From Rhizobium lusitanum (lineage in GTDB: Bacteria > Pseudomonadota > Alphaproteobacteria > Rhizobiales > Rhizobiaceae): DNA of 64,000 bases. Every line of letters starts with the position of its first letter. The stretch's first letter is position 1. The translations under genes were made by a program, and so were the position numbers. Location of the stretch: assembly GCF_014189535.1 (NCBI RefSeq), contig NZ_CP050308.1:930001-994000 (forward strand), in the 5' to 3' direction. The notes under the pieces were generated by a model. The model saw only the letters and a program-made list of their open reading frames with translations, had not been told where the DNA came from and made no database searches. Below are positions 1-10,000 of this stretch, in pieces.

Positions 1-207
1 GGATCATATGAACCGGAAAGCGTCTAACGGGCGGTTAAAGTGGAATTATTAAATCAGATAATCGATATGTGAAACTCCGCCGGAGCCGCCAGATATCGGA
101 CCGGCCATACTGGGTCACAACATCGCGAAGCACCCTCCTCTTGCCCACAGAAGACGAACAGGTCATTGATAGCACTCGATGATCACCCGCCGCAGGAGTT
201 CTCCGTC

Positions 208-1179
208 ATGAACGCGAAATATGCACTGCCCGCCCTTTTGGCCTGCACTTGCACCAGCGCCATGACCCCGGCCTTGGCCAAGGATCCCGCCCAATTGGTT
301 CTTCGCGACGGTTTCGACGGTACCGATTTCGATCCGGCAGGCCATCTCTACTATCGCGATAATTCCGAACAGAAGGCCGGCACGGTCGAATTCCAATCGG
401 AGGTGAAGCGCAACGGCACGGGCGCGCTGAAACTCAGCGTCAAGCCACTCTGCGCGCCAGGCAAGGCGAATTGCAGCGAAAGAGCGGAAATCTGGGAGCG
501 CACCAAATATCGCGTCCCCTATGATCAAGGGGTTTGGTACGGCTTTGCGGTCAAATTCGCCGATCCCATTCCGTCAGGCGATCATCGCTATCTCATTGCG
601 CAATGGAAGCGAGAGATTGGACCTACGGCAAAGGGTGATTTTAGTCCCTTCCTGGCGCTGCGGCTGAACAACGGCAAGCTCTTCGCGACGGTCGAAACCA
701 ACTATGTCCCCCCGCCAAAGACCTATTCCCGCGATGGGACAAAGGCCTGTGACGGCAACCAGACACCCGTCTGGTTTCGCTCGGACACCAACCAGATGCG
801 AGCGCTGGTCGCGACCGACAGCAATTGGGGCAAGGACGACGGCCAGGAATTTACCGGCTGCACCAGCGCCATCACCGTGACCGACCATGGCAACAAGTTG
901 CCGACGCCGGATTCCGGCTGGATCGACTTCGCCATCTATACCAAGCCAGGCCCCGATGGCACCGGCCATATCGAGCTATTCGCCAACGATAAATGGATCG
1001 TCACCATCAAGGGACACATAGGCCATGCCGACAAGGGACTGGGCAAGAACCAGTATTTCAAGTTCGGCCCCTATCGTGCCGCCGACACGACGGAATGGAC
1101 GCTTTACTACGACGATTTCCGCCGATCCCCCAACTGCGCCGATGTGTTGTCGGATCCGAGTCTCTGCCCGATGAAGTGA
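208..1179 (+). CDS. secreted polysaccharide lyase-like protein
   Basis: Predicted exported protein of 323 residues that resembles the heparin-lyase-I-like polysaccharide lyase family (PF14099 type). It would act outside the cytoplasm on acidic polysaccharide; the substrate cannot be read from the sequence. The N-terminus is a typical signal peptide with a hydrophobic stretch and an Ala-rich cleavage region ending ALAKDP. The body has the beta-jelly-roll pattern of the family, including a SERAEIWERTKY segment and a GVWYGFAVKF strand. The ATG at 208 was chosen because CAGGAG lies about 9 bases upstream; an in-frame upstream start at 166 would add an unlikely extension before the signal peptide. 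A GC-rich hairpin without a T-tract follows the stop at about 1198-1214. Confidence 0.75.
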   Translation: MNAKYALPALLACTCTSAMTPALAKDPAQLVLRDGFDGTDFDPAGHLYYRDNSEQKAGTVEFQSEVKRNGTGALKLSVKPLCAPGKANCSERAEIWERTKYRVPYDQGVWYGFAVKFADPIPSGDHRYLIAQWKREIGPTAKGDFSPFLALRLNNGKLFATVETNYVPPPKTYSRDGTKACDGNQTPVWFRSDTNQMRALVATDSNWGKDDGQEFTGCTSAITVTDHGNKLPTPDSGWIDFAIYTKPGPDGTGHIELFANDKWIVTIKGHIGHADKGLGKNQYFKFGPYRAADTTEWTLYYDDFRRSPNCADVLSDPSLCPMK

Positions 1180-1305
1180 GGATTTCCGCATATATTGCCG
1201 CCTGCGGCGGCGGAAAACATTGTCGGGTTAATTCAGAATTTCCTTGAATTCGGCTGAACTTTTTGCCTCTCGCGGGTTATGCCTTATTCAGAGGAGACCA
1301 ACGAG

Positions 1306-1602
1306 ATGCTCACCACTCATCGCGATTGCAAACATCACGTTAAGAAAAACGCTATTCCTTCGCTTGGCGAAATCGAAGGTCGTGTCGCAGTCCTCGAAGT
1401 TGTCGCCCAGTCCGCCCTGACGCATGTTTTTTACGAGGGTCATGTCGATCTCGACGCCACGTTGTTGGTGGAAATTCGTAGAGCCATGCATCACAAATGC
1501 AGGGAATTGAAACTCGATGGCGAGGACACCGCCTCCGCGCTCTCCTATGCAGAGGAGTTGATAGAGGCAGCGGTAGAGGCCTCGCATCCGGTCCATCAAT
1601 GA
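1306..1602 (+). CDS. hypothetical protein
   Basis: Small acidic protein of 98 residues with no recognised domain. It is rich in Ala, Glu and Leu and probably mostly helical (IEGRVAVLEVVAQSAL, then SALSYAEELIEAAVEA). The ATG at 1306 is preceded by GAGGAG with 9-base spacing, which favours it over the upstream start at 1279. Its stop overlaps the start of the next small membrane protein (ATGA), so the two are probably translated together. Function unknown; the sequence reads like an ordinary host gene. Confidence 0.55.
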   Translation: MLTTHRDCKHHVKKNAIPSLGEIEGRVAVLEVVAQSALTHVFYEGHVDLDATLLVEIRRAMHHKCRELKLDGEDTASALSYAEELIEAAVEASHPVHQ

Positions 1603-1745
1603 TGCCTTCACGGCCGCGATTTATACTTTTCATTATGGTGGGGCTGGCCGTTGTACTCGGCGTCCTGCTGTTTGCTGTGCCACACAATGGCAAGGACGGA
1701 TTCGAAAATCCGGCGCCGCACGCGCCAGACCAGAAACCACAATAG
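1599..1745 (+). CDS. small single-pass membrane protein
   Basis: A 48-residue protein starting at the ATG that overlaps the upstream stop codon (ATGA), an arrangement typical of translational coupling. Residues about 8-28 (ILFIMVGLAVVLGVLLFAV) form one clear transmembrane helix. The positive N-terminus (RPR) suggests an N-in orientation, with a short Pro-rich tail outside. No family is recognised. The coupling to the preceding 98-residue protein suggests a shared role. Confidence 0.45.
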   Translation: MMPSRPRFILFIMVGLAVVLGVLLFAVPHNGKDGFENPAPHAPDQKPQ

Positions 1746-1903
1746 CCTCTTTCGCAAGCACCTGTGCCAATACGAAACTCGGCCTGTATCATATCAGGCT
1801 GACGTTAACGTCGGCACGCGAAGTTGATTGCAAACTTCCGAAATCAAAGCAGTCTCTGCCCCGCCCCCGCTCAAGTCTGAGCTTCCAACACACGGTGTAG
1901 CGA

Positions 1904-2110
1904 ATGTCTATGATGGTCAACTCGCCCCTTTATCCCGACGATGTCGACATCCTCGCCAGCGCACTCTACGCTTGGTGCGCGGAACGCAACGTCAAACTGC
2001 AAAGCCAGGAAGGTCTATCGGCAGCCAATGTAGCGATAAGCCTGTATGAGGCCGGCTATCAGACGCAAGATCAGCTGCTTGGCGCTCTGCATGAATACGA
2101 GTTTCATTGA
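1904..2110 (+). CDS. hypothetical protein
   Basis: A 68-residue protein with start MSMMVNSPLYPDDVDILASA. It looks like a compact helical protein of the kind widely annotated as hypothetical in rhizobia, but no domain is recognised. The ORF contrasts with the non-coding stretch before it, and the composition (Asp/Ala/Leu-rich, balanced) is protein-like. It is convergent with the isomerase gene that ends at 2189; no clear terminator hairpin lies between them. Confidence 0.5.
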   Translation: MSMMVNSPLYPDDVDILASALYAWCAERNVKLQSQEGLSAANVAISLYEAGYQTQDQLLGALHEYEFH

Positions 2111-2188
2111 AATTCGTAGCACCGATTCAACCGGATTTGACGTTGCAACTGCGAACCTAAGCCGCCAGCGGCCTGCTATTCCGAGCCA

Positions 2189-3049
2189 TCACGCTGCGGC
2201 GGCAGCCTTCCGCAACACGCCGGCGATGCAATCTCGCTCTTCCAGAATGCCGGACCATTCGTTGTCGTGGAATGAAGAATCGTAGATCAATGTGAACGGG
2301 CCTTTATAGCCGGCAACATTGGAGAGCTCGACACAACGAATATAGTCCTCGGCATCAAGACCCGTTTCCGAATAATGCGCCTTGGCATGGCATAGCTCGG
2401 CACGCCCCATGATCTTTGCCAGATCGGCATATTTCCCCGGACCTTGCCAATTACCAAAATCACCGTTGAGACCGAGTTTGCCGTCCAGAGCATCAATCAC
2501 CCGATTGACCTCGACAGGCCCCGGCAGCAGCGAAAACCAGTTTTCAATGACGAGGCGGACGCCGGTTCCTGACAATTGTTCGGCCAGCCGACGGAGGTGC
2601 ATCTCCGCCCGGCTCAATGCCTCATCAGTCGGCTGCTCCTTGCCGGCGATCACGCGCATATTTTCAGCGCCGAGCGCAACTGCAATCTCGATCCAGCCCG
2701 CCATCCAATCAGCATCGCGTTCGGCCGTCTCGGGATTGCTGAGATCCCCTTCTTCGATCAGCAGCGTCTGTATCTTCACGCCCGCTGTCTCAAAGGCCTG
2801 ACGCAGGTCAGAAATGTAAGCGGCCGAGAGACTCGGCAAATGAAACGAGCATATCTCCATGCGGAAGATGCCACGTTCGACGAATTTTTTCGGGAGATCA
2901 ATCAACTCTACCGATCCTTCGCCATAGGTTGGCTGGCGCTCAGGCGTTTGCGTTCCACCAGGCTTGTAAGGATAAGTGCCACCAAGTGCACGGTGCAACG
3001 ACCATGTGGAAACGGCAAAACGATCCACCAGATCTGTTGTGAAAGTCAT
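2189..3049 (-). CDS. sugar phosphate isomerase/epimerase-like TIM-barrel protein
   Basis: A 286-residue protein with the layout of the xylose-isomerase-like / AP-endonuclease-2 TIM-barrel superfamily. Typical segments are MEICSFHLPSLS near residue 80, a TLLIEEGDLS strand, LVIENWFSLL around residue 165 carrying the metal-ligand Glu, GLNGDFGNW, and a C-terminal YDSSFHDNEW motif. Such proteins usually isomerise or epimerise sugars or inositol derivatives using a divalent metal in the cytoplasm; the specific substrate is not inferable. GGAGAG lies just before the ATG at 3049. It is read in the same direction as, and about 50 bases downstream of, the nitronate monooxygenase-like gene, so they could share a transcript. 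Confidence 0.7.
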   Translation of the reverse strand: MTFTTDLVDRFAVSTWSLHRALGGTYPYKPGGTQTPERQPTYGEGSVELIDLPKKFVERGIFRMEICSFHLPSLSAAYISDLRQAFETAGVKIQTLLIEEGDLSNPETAERDADWMAGWIEIAVALGAENMRVIAGKEQPTDEALSRAEMHLRRLAEQLSGTGVRLVIENWFSLLPGPVEVNRVIDALDGKLGLNGDFGNWQGPGKYADLAKIMGRAELCHAKAHYSETGLDAEDYIRCVELSNVAGYKGPFTLIYDSSFHDNEWSGILEERDCIAGVLRKAAAAA

Positions 3050-3100
3050 ATGTCTCTCCTCCTCTTTCGCTCCCGCAGTATCAGATAGGCGACAGATACA

Positions 3101-4186
3101 TCAACGCTCGGCCAGCCTCTTGATGAGTGCGATGGCCTCATTCGCCAGACCGATGGTGAGCTCGGACGACGGAAGTGGCTGCGTCAACCTAGCGGACTGG
3201 CCGGACCAGAGATTGGTAAAATCACCGGAGCCGGTCGCCTCCGCCTTGGCACGCAGCGGCGCCAACGCACCGCCGGCCGTCGGAAATGCTGGCGCAATAT
3301 CCGTGAGCGGCCCAACCTCGCGCATGATGCGGTTCATGACACCCCTCGCCGGCCGGCCGGTGAAGACATTGGTCAAAGCGGTACTATCATCACCAGCATG
3401 CTCCAAGGCCGCCCGATGAACCGCAGGAATCTTTGCCTCGGGCGTGAACAGATAGCTGGTACCGATCTGCACCGCGCAAGCACCCAGCGCGAAAGCGGCC
3501 ACTATCCCGCGTCCGTCCCCGATGCCGCCTGCAGCGATAACGGGAATTTTGACGGCATCAACAATCTGCGGCACCAGTGCCATCGTGCCCACCTGTGTCG
3601 CCATGTCCTTAGTCAGGAAATTACCGCGATGGCCACCCGCCTCGAAGCCCATGGCAATCACCGCATCGACACCGCGATCGGCAAGCCACCGCGCCTCCGC
3701 CACGGTGGTTGCCGAGGAGATGATCTTCGCTCCCGTGGCCTTTACCCGTCGAACCAGCTCCATATCCGGCAACCCGAAATGAAAGCTGACAATCTCAGGC
3801 CGATAGGCCTCGACGACTTCGCAGAAAAAGCTGTCGAATGGCGCCCGGCCGCCAGCAGGAACCGGCGCGGCCGGGTCGAGACCAGCCTCAATGTAGTAAG
3901 GCGCAAGCCGCGTTCGCCATTCTGTTTGCCGCCCAAGATCAATCTCCGGCATGGTATGTGCGAAGAAATTCACATTGATCGGCTTTTTCGTGGCCGATCG
4001 TATCGTATCGAGCGCTACGCGTAACTGTTCGACATTGTATTGCGCACTTGGCAGAGATCCGAGCCCACCCGCCTCGCTGACCGCAACAACCATCGCCGGC
4101 GACGTCGCTCCAGCCATCGGCGCCTGGATGATGGGAAGGCTGATGCCAAATAGATCAAGGATCCGGGTGTCTGGCCAGTGCCTCAT
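3101..4186 (-). CDS. nitronate monooxygenase-like FMN oxidoreductase
   Basis: A 361-residue protein of the nitronate monooxygenase (2-nitropropane dioxygenase) family, FMN-dependent TIM-barrel enzymes that oxidise alkyl nitronates. Diagnostic features are the N-terminal PIIQAPMAGATSP loop (about residues 19-31), AGGLGSLPSAQY, the VNFFAH strand, DAVIAMGFEAGGHRG near the middle (phosphate binding and putative catalytic His), PVIAAGGIGDGRG, and GACAVQIGTSYLFTPE. All are present in order and the length is normal. The start at 4186 has an AAGG about 9 bases upstream. The stretch between it and the phage terminator at 4358 holds no clear gene, only a short frame that could encode one hydrophobic helix. 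Confidence 0.85.
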   Translation of the reverse strand: MRHWPDTRILDLFGISLPIIQAPMAGATSPAMVVAVSEAGGLGSLPSAQYNVEQLRVALDTIRSATKKPINVNFFAHTMPEIDLGRQTEWRTRLAPYYIEAGLDPAAPVPAGGRAPFDSFFCEVVEAYRPEIVSFHFGLPDMELVRRVKATGAKIISSATTVAEARWLADRGVDAVIAMGFEAGGHRGNFLTKDMATQVGTMALVPQIVDAVKIPVIAAGGIGDGRGIVAAFALGACAVQIGTSYLFTPEAKIPAVHRAALEHAGDDSTALTNVFTGRPARGVMNRIMREVGPLTDIAPAFPTAGGALAPLRAKAEATGSGDFTNLWSGQSARLTQPLPSSELTIGLANEAIALIKRLAER

Positions 4187-4357
4187 CGCGCGCGCCTTTC
4201 ATCTCGACCAACCAGTATTACCAGCCCCACGGCAACGGCGACAATGATTAGTTCAAATAAAGGGTTTTCCGCTCGGCAATGTGAACGGGGTCGCCCGCAG
4301 ACCGGCTGACGTAGTTTGGCGAAGATCGGCCGCAGCGATCACAAAAGCCGCAAAACC

Positions 4358-4388
4358 AAAAAAACGCCCTCTCCCGTTAAGGAGAGGG
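4358..4388 (-). terminator. Rho-independent terminator of the phage late operon
   Basis: On the minus strand an 8-bp perfect stem (CCCTCTCC/GGAGAGGG, 4388-4381 with 4374-4367) with a 6-base loop is followed within three bases by seven T. It lies directly after the last leftward phage gene (stop at 4447), so it probably ends the prophage late transcript before the host nitronate monooxygenase gene. Confidence 0.7.
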
Positions 4389-4446
4389 TGAGGGAAATCA
4401 CAAACACGGAGCCAACCGCGTGCAATGGACGCAACAAAGCGCCAAA

Positions 4447-4776
4447 TCAGGGCATGGCTTTCCCACCCCTGATCCAGCGGGAAATAGTATCGAAGATCAG
4501 GTCGGCGATCCACATGGCACAAACACCAACCACGAAGGCCGTGGCATTCATGGCAGCCAAATCCTTTTGCGGCAAAGGCCAATTGACGGCTCGTAGGTAA
4601 TAAAGTGCCGGCTCCGTCAGATAAGCTGCCGCAAGCGCCCCACAGATCGGCGACGCGACGATTTCACGGGTCGTATATCGACGCCGAGACAAACCACGCA
4701 AAATGCCACCGGAGAGGCCAGCGATGACGACCCCAACCTTGATGCCCAACGCATCGAGAAACTCGTTCACCGCCAT
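4447..4776 (-). CDS. phage holin-like membrane protein
   Basis: Protein of 109 residues, last gene of the leftward late operon and followed by a strong terminator. It has several hydrophobic segments: about residues 10-26 (IKVGVVIAGLSGGILRG), 40-55 (ASPICGALAAAYL) and 80-100 (ATAFVVGVCAMWIADLIF). The tail is basic (RWIRGG). Position next to the endolysin gene and this topology fit a holin or a phage accessory membrane protein. An apparent longer frame begins at a TTG at 4791; the ATG at 4776 is preferred. No holin family motif is recognised, so the role rests on context. Confidence 0.5.
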   Translation of the reverse strand: MAVNEFLDALGIKVGVVIAGLSGGILRGLSRRRYTTREIVASPICGALAAAYLTEPALYYLRAVNWPLPQKDLAAMNATAFVVGVCAMWIADLIFDTISRWIRGGKAMP

Positions 4777-4852
4777 AACCTGCCTCTGCAAATGTCTCTT
4801 GAAATCAAAAATCCCCTCTGTTCCAGCTAAGAAACAGGCGAGAAGAGCGGCC

Positions 4853-5104
4853 TCACTTGATGACCGGCGGCTGCGGCTTCACCAAACCGGAAAGCCCATC
4901 ACGAACGATATTGACGACGATCTTAAGGGCACCGAGACCGGCAACAGCAAGGGCCGTGAAACTCGGACCAACGGAGGATTGCGAGCATTCCAATGTGCCA
5001 TCGGCAAGCTGCGTGCAGCCGGTTGCCAACAGAATGGCGACCAACAGTGCCGAGAGGGTAATGAGGATATTCAAAATATTGTGCAGAGCATTGGTGTTAA
5101 ACAT
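4853..5104 (-). CDS. small phage membrane protein, possible second holin or spanin component
   Basis: An 83-residue protein with two hydrophobic helices, about residues 8-27 (HNILNILITLSALLVAILLA) and 48-66 (SFTALAVAGLGALKIVVNIV), and three Cys in between. It lies between the endolysin and the holin-like gene. The sequence ILLATGCTQL resembles a lipobox but is not followed by a convincing mature lipoprotein. The ATG at 5104 is preceded by AAGGAAT; the frame stays open upstream to 5266 but without good start signals. The role in lysis is inferred from position only. Confidence 0.5.
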   Translation of the reverse strand: MFNTNALHNILNILITLSALLVAILLATGCTQLADGTLECSQSSVGPSFTALAVAGLGALKIVVNIVRDGLSGLVKPQPPVIK

Positions 5105-5428
5105 ACGGATTCCTTTGGGGCTATGAAATTTGTTGGGCTTGTCAAGCGACATCGGCGCTAAGCTGTTGTTTCCAAAGCCTGCGTCATTGGTGGCATGACG
5201 CTGCCACCATACGTTGGATCCAGAGACGCGTAGAAAACACGTCGACAGAAACCGTGGCGACTTCATCGATTGATCGATTGCTTAGCTGGGTCGAGAACTG
5301 CAGTGGGCGTGAAAGCAGCACACCGCTTTCAGCACCTGACAGGCTCCCCAAAAACTTTATCAGATCGAGATACCGAGTAATTCAGTCCGATAACGAAGAG
5401 ATGTTGTGCTCCCACAATCCCGCGCCGG
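5105..5428. other. intergenic stretch, no supported gene
   Basis: About 320 bases between the lysis genes. A rightward open frame from 5254 has no convincing start signal and a composition unlike a protein. An inverted repeat GGTGGC...GCCACC lies at about 5190-5209 without a T-tract. Nothing else is recognised. Confidence 0.4.
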
Positions 5429-6064
5429 TTACGAGCGCGCCACCTCGACCGCAGCGGCAAATTTCTTGGCATAGCCAGCGATGTCGTTCGCCCGATCCGC
5501 GCTGTTGATGATCTTGCGGGCGCCGGTCCAGTCGGTCACTGCTGCGCTGAAGAAGTCGGCAAGCTTCCGGCCGGTGAACCGGCCATTAATCATACCATCG
5601 AACAGGATCTCTACGGCCTTGGCCGAATCGAGCGCATCGTCTGGATTGTCGGTAATGCCGTATTTCGCGTAATTGTCCCGGCCGGTGATCTGGACCAGGC
5701 CGCGACCGCGATAGCGCCAGCCGTCGCCGCTGGCCTCGCTGCCGTTGCCCATCCTGCTCGCATAGGCGCGATTGGCGATGCGCTGCGGCTGACGGGCATA
5801 GGCGGACGCCTGCGCGGCCGCAAAGTATTTCGGGAAGGTCGCTAGCAAGCCGGCTGCCGAATAGCTCAGGTTTTCCGAGATGGTGCACATGGAATTGTCC
5901 GTCTCGTGATAGGTCGTTGCCAGCATGTAGGCGAGCCAGCGGCTATCGAAGGGCTTGGATTCCCATGCGACAAGGATGGCCTCCATGCCGTTAACCTGAT
6001 TTGCCGACAGCCGCCCCGCGAACAGCGAAGGGCGCACCGCCACGAAGAATTTCGCGTGATCCAT
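5429..6064 (-). CDS. phage endolysin, GH19 chitinase/lysozyme-like
   Basis: A 211-residue peptidoglycan-degrading enzyme expected to cleave the glycan chain at host lysis. The fold is the lysozyme-like GH19 type: LATTYHETD around residue 47 places the catalytic Glu, and GWRYRGRGLVQITGRDNYAKYG around residues 113-134 is the most conserved GH19 segment, although written here only as its shorter landmark RGRGLVQITGRDNY. No signal peptide is visible, so release would depend on a holin such as the small membrane proteins just downstream. The ATG at 6064 follows a weak GGAG. Length and motifs are intact. Confidence 0.82.
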   Translation of the reverse strand: MDHAKFFVAVRPSLFAGRLSANQVNGMEAILVAWESKPFDSRWLAYMLATTYHETDNSMCTISENLSYSAAGLLATFPKYFAAAQASAYARQPQRIANRAYASRMGNGSEASGDGWRYRGRGLVQITGRDNYAKYGITDNPDDALDSAKAVEILFDGMINGRFTGRKLADFFSAAVTDWTGARKIINSADRANDIAGYAKKFAAAVEVARS

Positions 6065-6125
6065 AAATTTGATCCTGGAGAAATGATGCCGACTTGCGGC
6101 AAGGGGTTGCTTGTGAAGAGACGGC

Positions 6126-6371
6126 TTAGCGCTGGGCGCGTGAACGCTTTACAGAGGCTGCGGTGACCTTTTGGGCAGCGAGTGCGTCGCCGTCGATCAG
6201 CATGCCATTGTCAACAGGCACCATTTCCGGTCGCACCGCCTCTAGCGCCTTGATCTGTTTTTGCGCGTCGACGAGTTGGGCCGCGAGAGCATCGACGGCA
6301 TTGGCGAAGCGCTCGACTTCGCCTTGCAGAAACTCGTTCTGCTTCTTGAGGGATTCTGCGAGAGTGGACAT
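6126..6371 (-). CDS. small phage coiled-coil protein
   Basis: An 81-residue protein starting at the ATG at 6371, which has GAGGGAG upstream; the long upstream extension of this frame is Arg-rich and unlikely to be translated. Residues about 3-45 (LAESLKKQNEFLQGEVERFA, then VDALAAQLVDAQKQIKALEA) form heptad-like helices. The C-terminus is basic. Such small helical proteins are common between tail fibre and endolysin genes, but no family is recognised. Confidence 0.5.
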   Translation of the reverse strand: MSTLAESLKKQNEFLQGEVERFANAVDALAAQLVDAQKQIKALEAVRPEMVPVDNGMLIDGDALAAQKVTAASVKRSRAQR

Positions 6372-6381
6372 CAAGGCTCCC

Positions 6382-7039
6382 TCAACTATTCGACGGCCAT
6401 GCGAAGGCTTCGATCTCCGCCGTCGTGGTGATCGTGTCGGCGATAATCTGCTGATCAATCGCACCTTCGGCGGCAAAGCTTGCCTGGACGTGAGCGGCGA
6501 CCGCATTGGCAACCGCCTTGACCTGAGTGGCTGTCAACTCGACGAAACCAGCTGTCGTCTTGAACTGCACGGTGATATCGGGATTGGCATCGACGTAATT
6601 ATAAGCGCCGGTGATCAGTGATTGGCTCGCCCTATCGGTCATGACAGACATGCCGTTGATGACAATGCCACCCGTTTCGATTGTATAGCGCTTCGTCGCG
6701 GCATAAGCGTAGAGATCGACCGCGACAGGCTCCGGAGACCAGCCGGCAACGACGGCAAGCAGGGTTTCCGGGGTTTCGGGCCAGTCGCCGGCCGCGTCGA
6801 CCAGCGCGGTTTCCGACTTGCTCAGCTGATCAAGGATCGCATCCTTGTCGGCAACATCGAGGCCGGACGTGATCTTGGCAGCGAGCGCAAGCCAGTAATC
6901 GGGGACATTGTAGATCTGCTGGCGGCCGAGCCAGAACGCGGCGCCGGCCATCCAACGATCCGCCTTGCTCCCTGATCGAGCAGAGAGCAGCGAGCAGCGC
7001 CTCGACCATCGGATCATACATGCTGTCTATGCGATACAT
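6382..7039 (-). CDS. DUF4376-type tail-associated protein, frame probably broken near its 5' end
   Basis: The long frame (ATG at 7017 to the stop at 6382, 211 residues) carries a C-terminal DUF4376-like region: KRYTIETGGIVINGMSVMTD, then QSLITGAYNYVDANPDITVQ and VAAHVQASFAAE. This domain is found in phage tail fibre and fibre-assembly proteins. The ATG at 7017 has no ribosome site, and the first twenty codons (MIRWSRRCSLL) look unlike a protein start. A better start, ATG at 7039 with AAGGAGAA just upstream (MYRIDSMYDPMVEALLAALC), lies in the neighbouring frame and stops at 6830. Joining the two needs a one-base shift somewhere around 6950-7000. This could be an inactivating indel, a sequencing error or recoding. 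The gene follows the giant fibre gene, as fibre-assembly genes do. Confidence 0.5.
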
Positions 7040-7049
7040 CGCGTTCTCC

Positions 7050-10000
7050 TTAGCGATAGCTCCATGTCTGGTAGACCGCACCAGAGCATGATGAGATTGA
7101 GGTGGCTTGAATGACGTAGGTCGAAACGCGCGGCGAGGCCGGTTGTGGCTCGACCTGAACGAGGTAATTCCCGCTGTTTTGGTTTTGATTACCTTGGGAA
7201 GCAAAGACCGCATACTGCCATACGATCGTTCCCTCGGTGACATTATATAGCCGCACATACCCGGTGTTACCGCTGCTGCTGCCGCCGCCGTTGGTTGCTA
7301 GTGTGATCGAAAAATTGGTCATGACCGCAGATGGACTAGCGTTATCGACCGTCCATGACGTGATATCCGTCCAAGCACCGATGGCCCCCGAGCTGAACGC
7401 ACGCGCGAACGATCTGCCAACCGAGCCGAGCGCTATGTTGTTATAGGTCACGCCGCCGACAGTAAGCTTGTCGGTGCTGATCGCGCCCGCCTGTATCATG
7501 CCCGCCGTGATGGCATTCGCGGCAATCGCGTTGGCAGTAATAGCCCCGTCAACGATCAGTTCCGCACTGACGGCGCGGCGCATGATCGGTTTCGACCAGT
7601 AGCAAGAACTTCCCGTACCCGCTGTCCTGTCCACCTGTAACAACATGGCAAGCATAACATTACCAGCAGGGACGGTGAATTTGGCTTGCAATCGAACCCA
7701 GTTATTCTTGGTACTCGTGCTTGCAATAAAGGCAAAATTGTTAACGCCAGACGGTGTGGACGTCATAGCAATGACGTTGGCTGTGTTAGCATCGGTGTTG
7801 AAGACCCAAACATCGAACGCGTAGCTCTCACCGGGCGAGACAGCAATAGGGTTAGACCTCCCGCAATCGCGCCCGAGGGATTGAAGTACATAGCCGGAAG
7901 AGGCGACATTGTTGCTATCGAAATAGAAGTTCTGCAAGTTTTGCGTGACCCAGCCGTCAATAACCCCGGTCTGCCATCCATTGTCCGCGATATTACTGAA
8001 ATCGGTCAGCACGAGGCTCTTGGCTGTAATTGCATTGGCCGCGATCTGGTTTGCACCGATGGTGTTTGCCGCGAGCTTGTCGCCGGTGATCGTGCCAGCC
8101 GCTATTGTGGTTGCGGTGACCGCGCCCGCTGCGATAGTTCCTGCGGTAACCGCGTTGGCGGCAATCTTGCCTGCGGTAACCGCGTTGGCGGCAATCTTTA
8201 CGGCACTGATCGCGCCGTCAACGATCAGATTGGCATTCGCCTGCCGTAGGAAACTAGCGCCACCGAACGAGATATTGCCATCAGTGTTGCTAAGCTGGAT
8301 GTAGATGTAGAGCCTTGCTTGCACGGCACCTGCCGGTGCGGTCATAGCAGCCGAGAACGATTGAACACCGGCTGTCGCAGTTTGCCCGGTAAAAATCGTC
8401 GTATACGGTGTAGCCACCAGATTGGTTCCCGCCTCGTCGAACCATCCGACACGCAACCAGATATTCATCGTCGTTCCACTGGTGCGTATAGCCTGCATAG
8501 ACGCAAAATACTGTTGACCTATAACGACAGGAAAAAATCCACCTTGGGCGGCATTGCCATACCCCGAACCCCCTGCGTATGTGTAATCAATCGATCCTTT
8601 GCTAGTAAATGCCTGCGCAGTCGCTGGGTTTATGACGGTATTACTACTTAGTACGGGCCATGCGGCGGTTGTCTGCATCTGGTTATCGGGAAACAGGTTT
8701 TCCCAATCCTGAATAACCAATTTCTGTGCAGTGACACTATTGGCGGCAAGTTCAGTTGCGGTTATAGCGCCTGCGGCAATGGTTCCTGCGACGACCGCAT
8801 TGGCGGCAATGTTTCCTGCGGTCACCGAATTCGCTGCAAGCTTTCCAGCCGTAACAGCCCCTGCGGCGATGGTGCCCGCAGTGATCGCACCTGTAGCAAT
8901 CTTTGCCGTCGTGACACTACCCGCCAATATCGCCGCTGTGGTAACCGCGTCCGTCGCAATCGTACTGGCTGTGATAGCTCCCGCCGCAAGCTTGGCAGTC
9001 GTAATCGCTCCCGCAGCGATTGCTACCGCAGAGATAGAACCGTCAACGATCAAGTTTGCCGCTTCAGCTTTTCGCAAGGAAATGCGATCGATCATAAGGT
9101 AGCGGGTCGTGGAGCCTGTGTTCAAGTAGATACGAACTCGGCAATATTTCGCGAGTGCGGGAACGCTTAGCCTTCCGCTTTGCACAGTCCATGTCGAGTT
9201 GATCGGGTTATTATTGAGCGCGTCTGTCTGCGCAGGTGTAGTTAGTGCTACCAAGTCCTTGTCATACCAAAATATACGATAGTAAAGGCCAGTTGCGGAG
9301 CTACCGTCCGATGTTCGGGTGGCGATCTCCCATGCGAGAGTTGTCCCCGCCTCTACCGGGATAGCCGCAAGACTTGTGAAAGTTTTCTGCACAGCGGGTC
9401 CGCCGACAGTAATACTGTCGAGAACCATACTGTTTTTTCCGGTCAAACTATCGGCGGTGGAAAGATAGAAGTTGGCGGGTGCCGTCCCACCCCCGATTGT
9501 CCAGATCGTCGCCCATTGCCCTTGCTCGAAATTGCCGTCTTGGATCATATTCTCGAAGTCTGCCAGCATGAGCTGCGTAGCGGTAATCGAGTTTGCCGCG
9601 ATGGCGTTTGCGGTGATAGCGCCTGCGGCAATCTTGTCAGCGGTGACAGCGTTGGCGACAATGCCGCCATTGGTGATCAGGACGACGCTTCCATCGCTCC
9701 AAGGGGTCACCTCCGTGGCCCCTGCCGGGATGCGGCAGAGCATCGGCTTATTGACGAACATGTAGCTGTTCGTCTGGCCTGTGTCCGTCTCCGTCTTCCG
9801 AATTAGGATAGCGGCGCAAACAGCCCCCGCCGGCGCAACGCCAACCGCGCGATAGCGGGTCCAATTGTCGGGAGCAGCGCTGTCTCCCTGAATGCCGACG
9901 TTTGATGCCGCCACTGTGCTACTGATTGCGGAACCTGCGGCGTTACGCCACTCGATACGGATCGATGCGGTGCAGCGATGCGCGGACAGATAGGCAGTCG

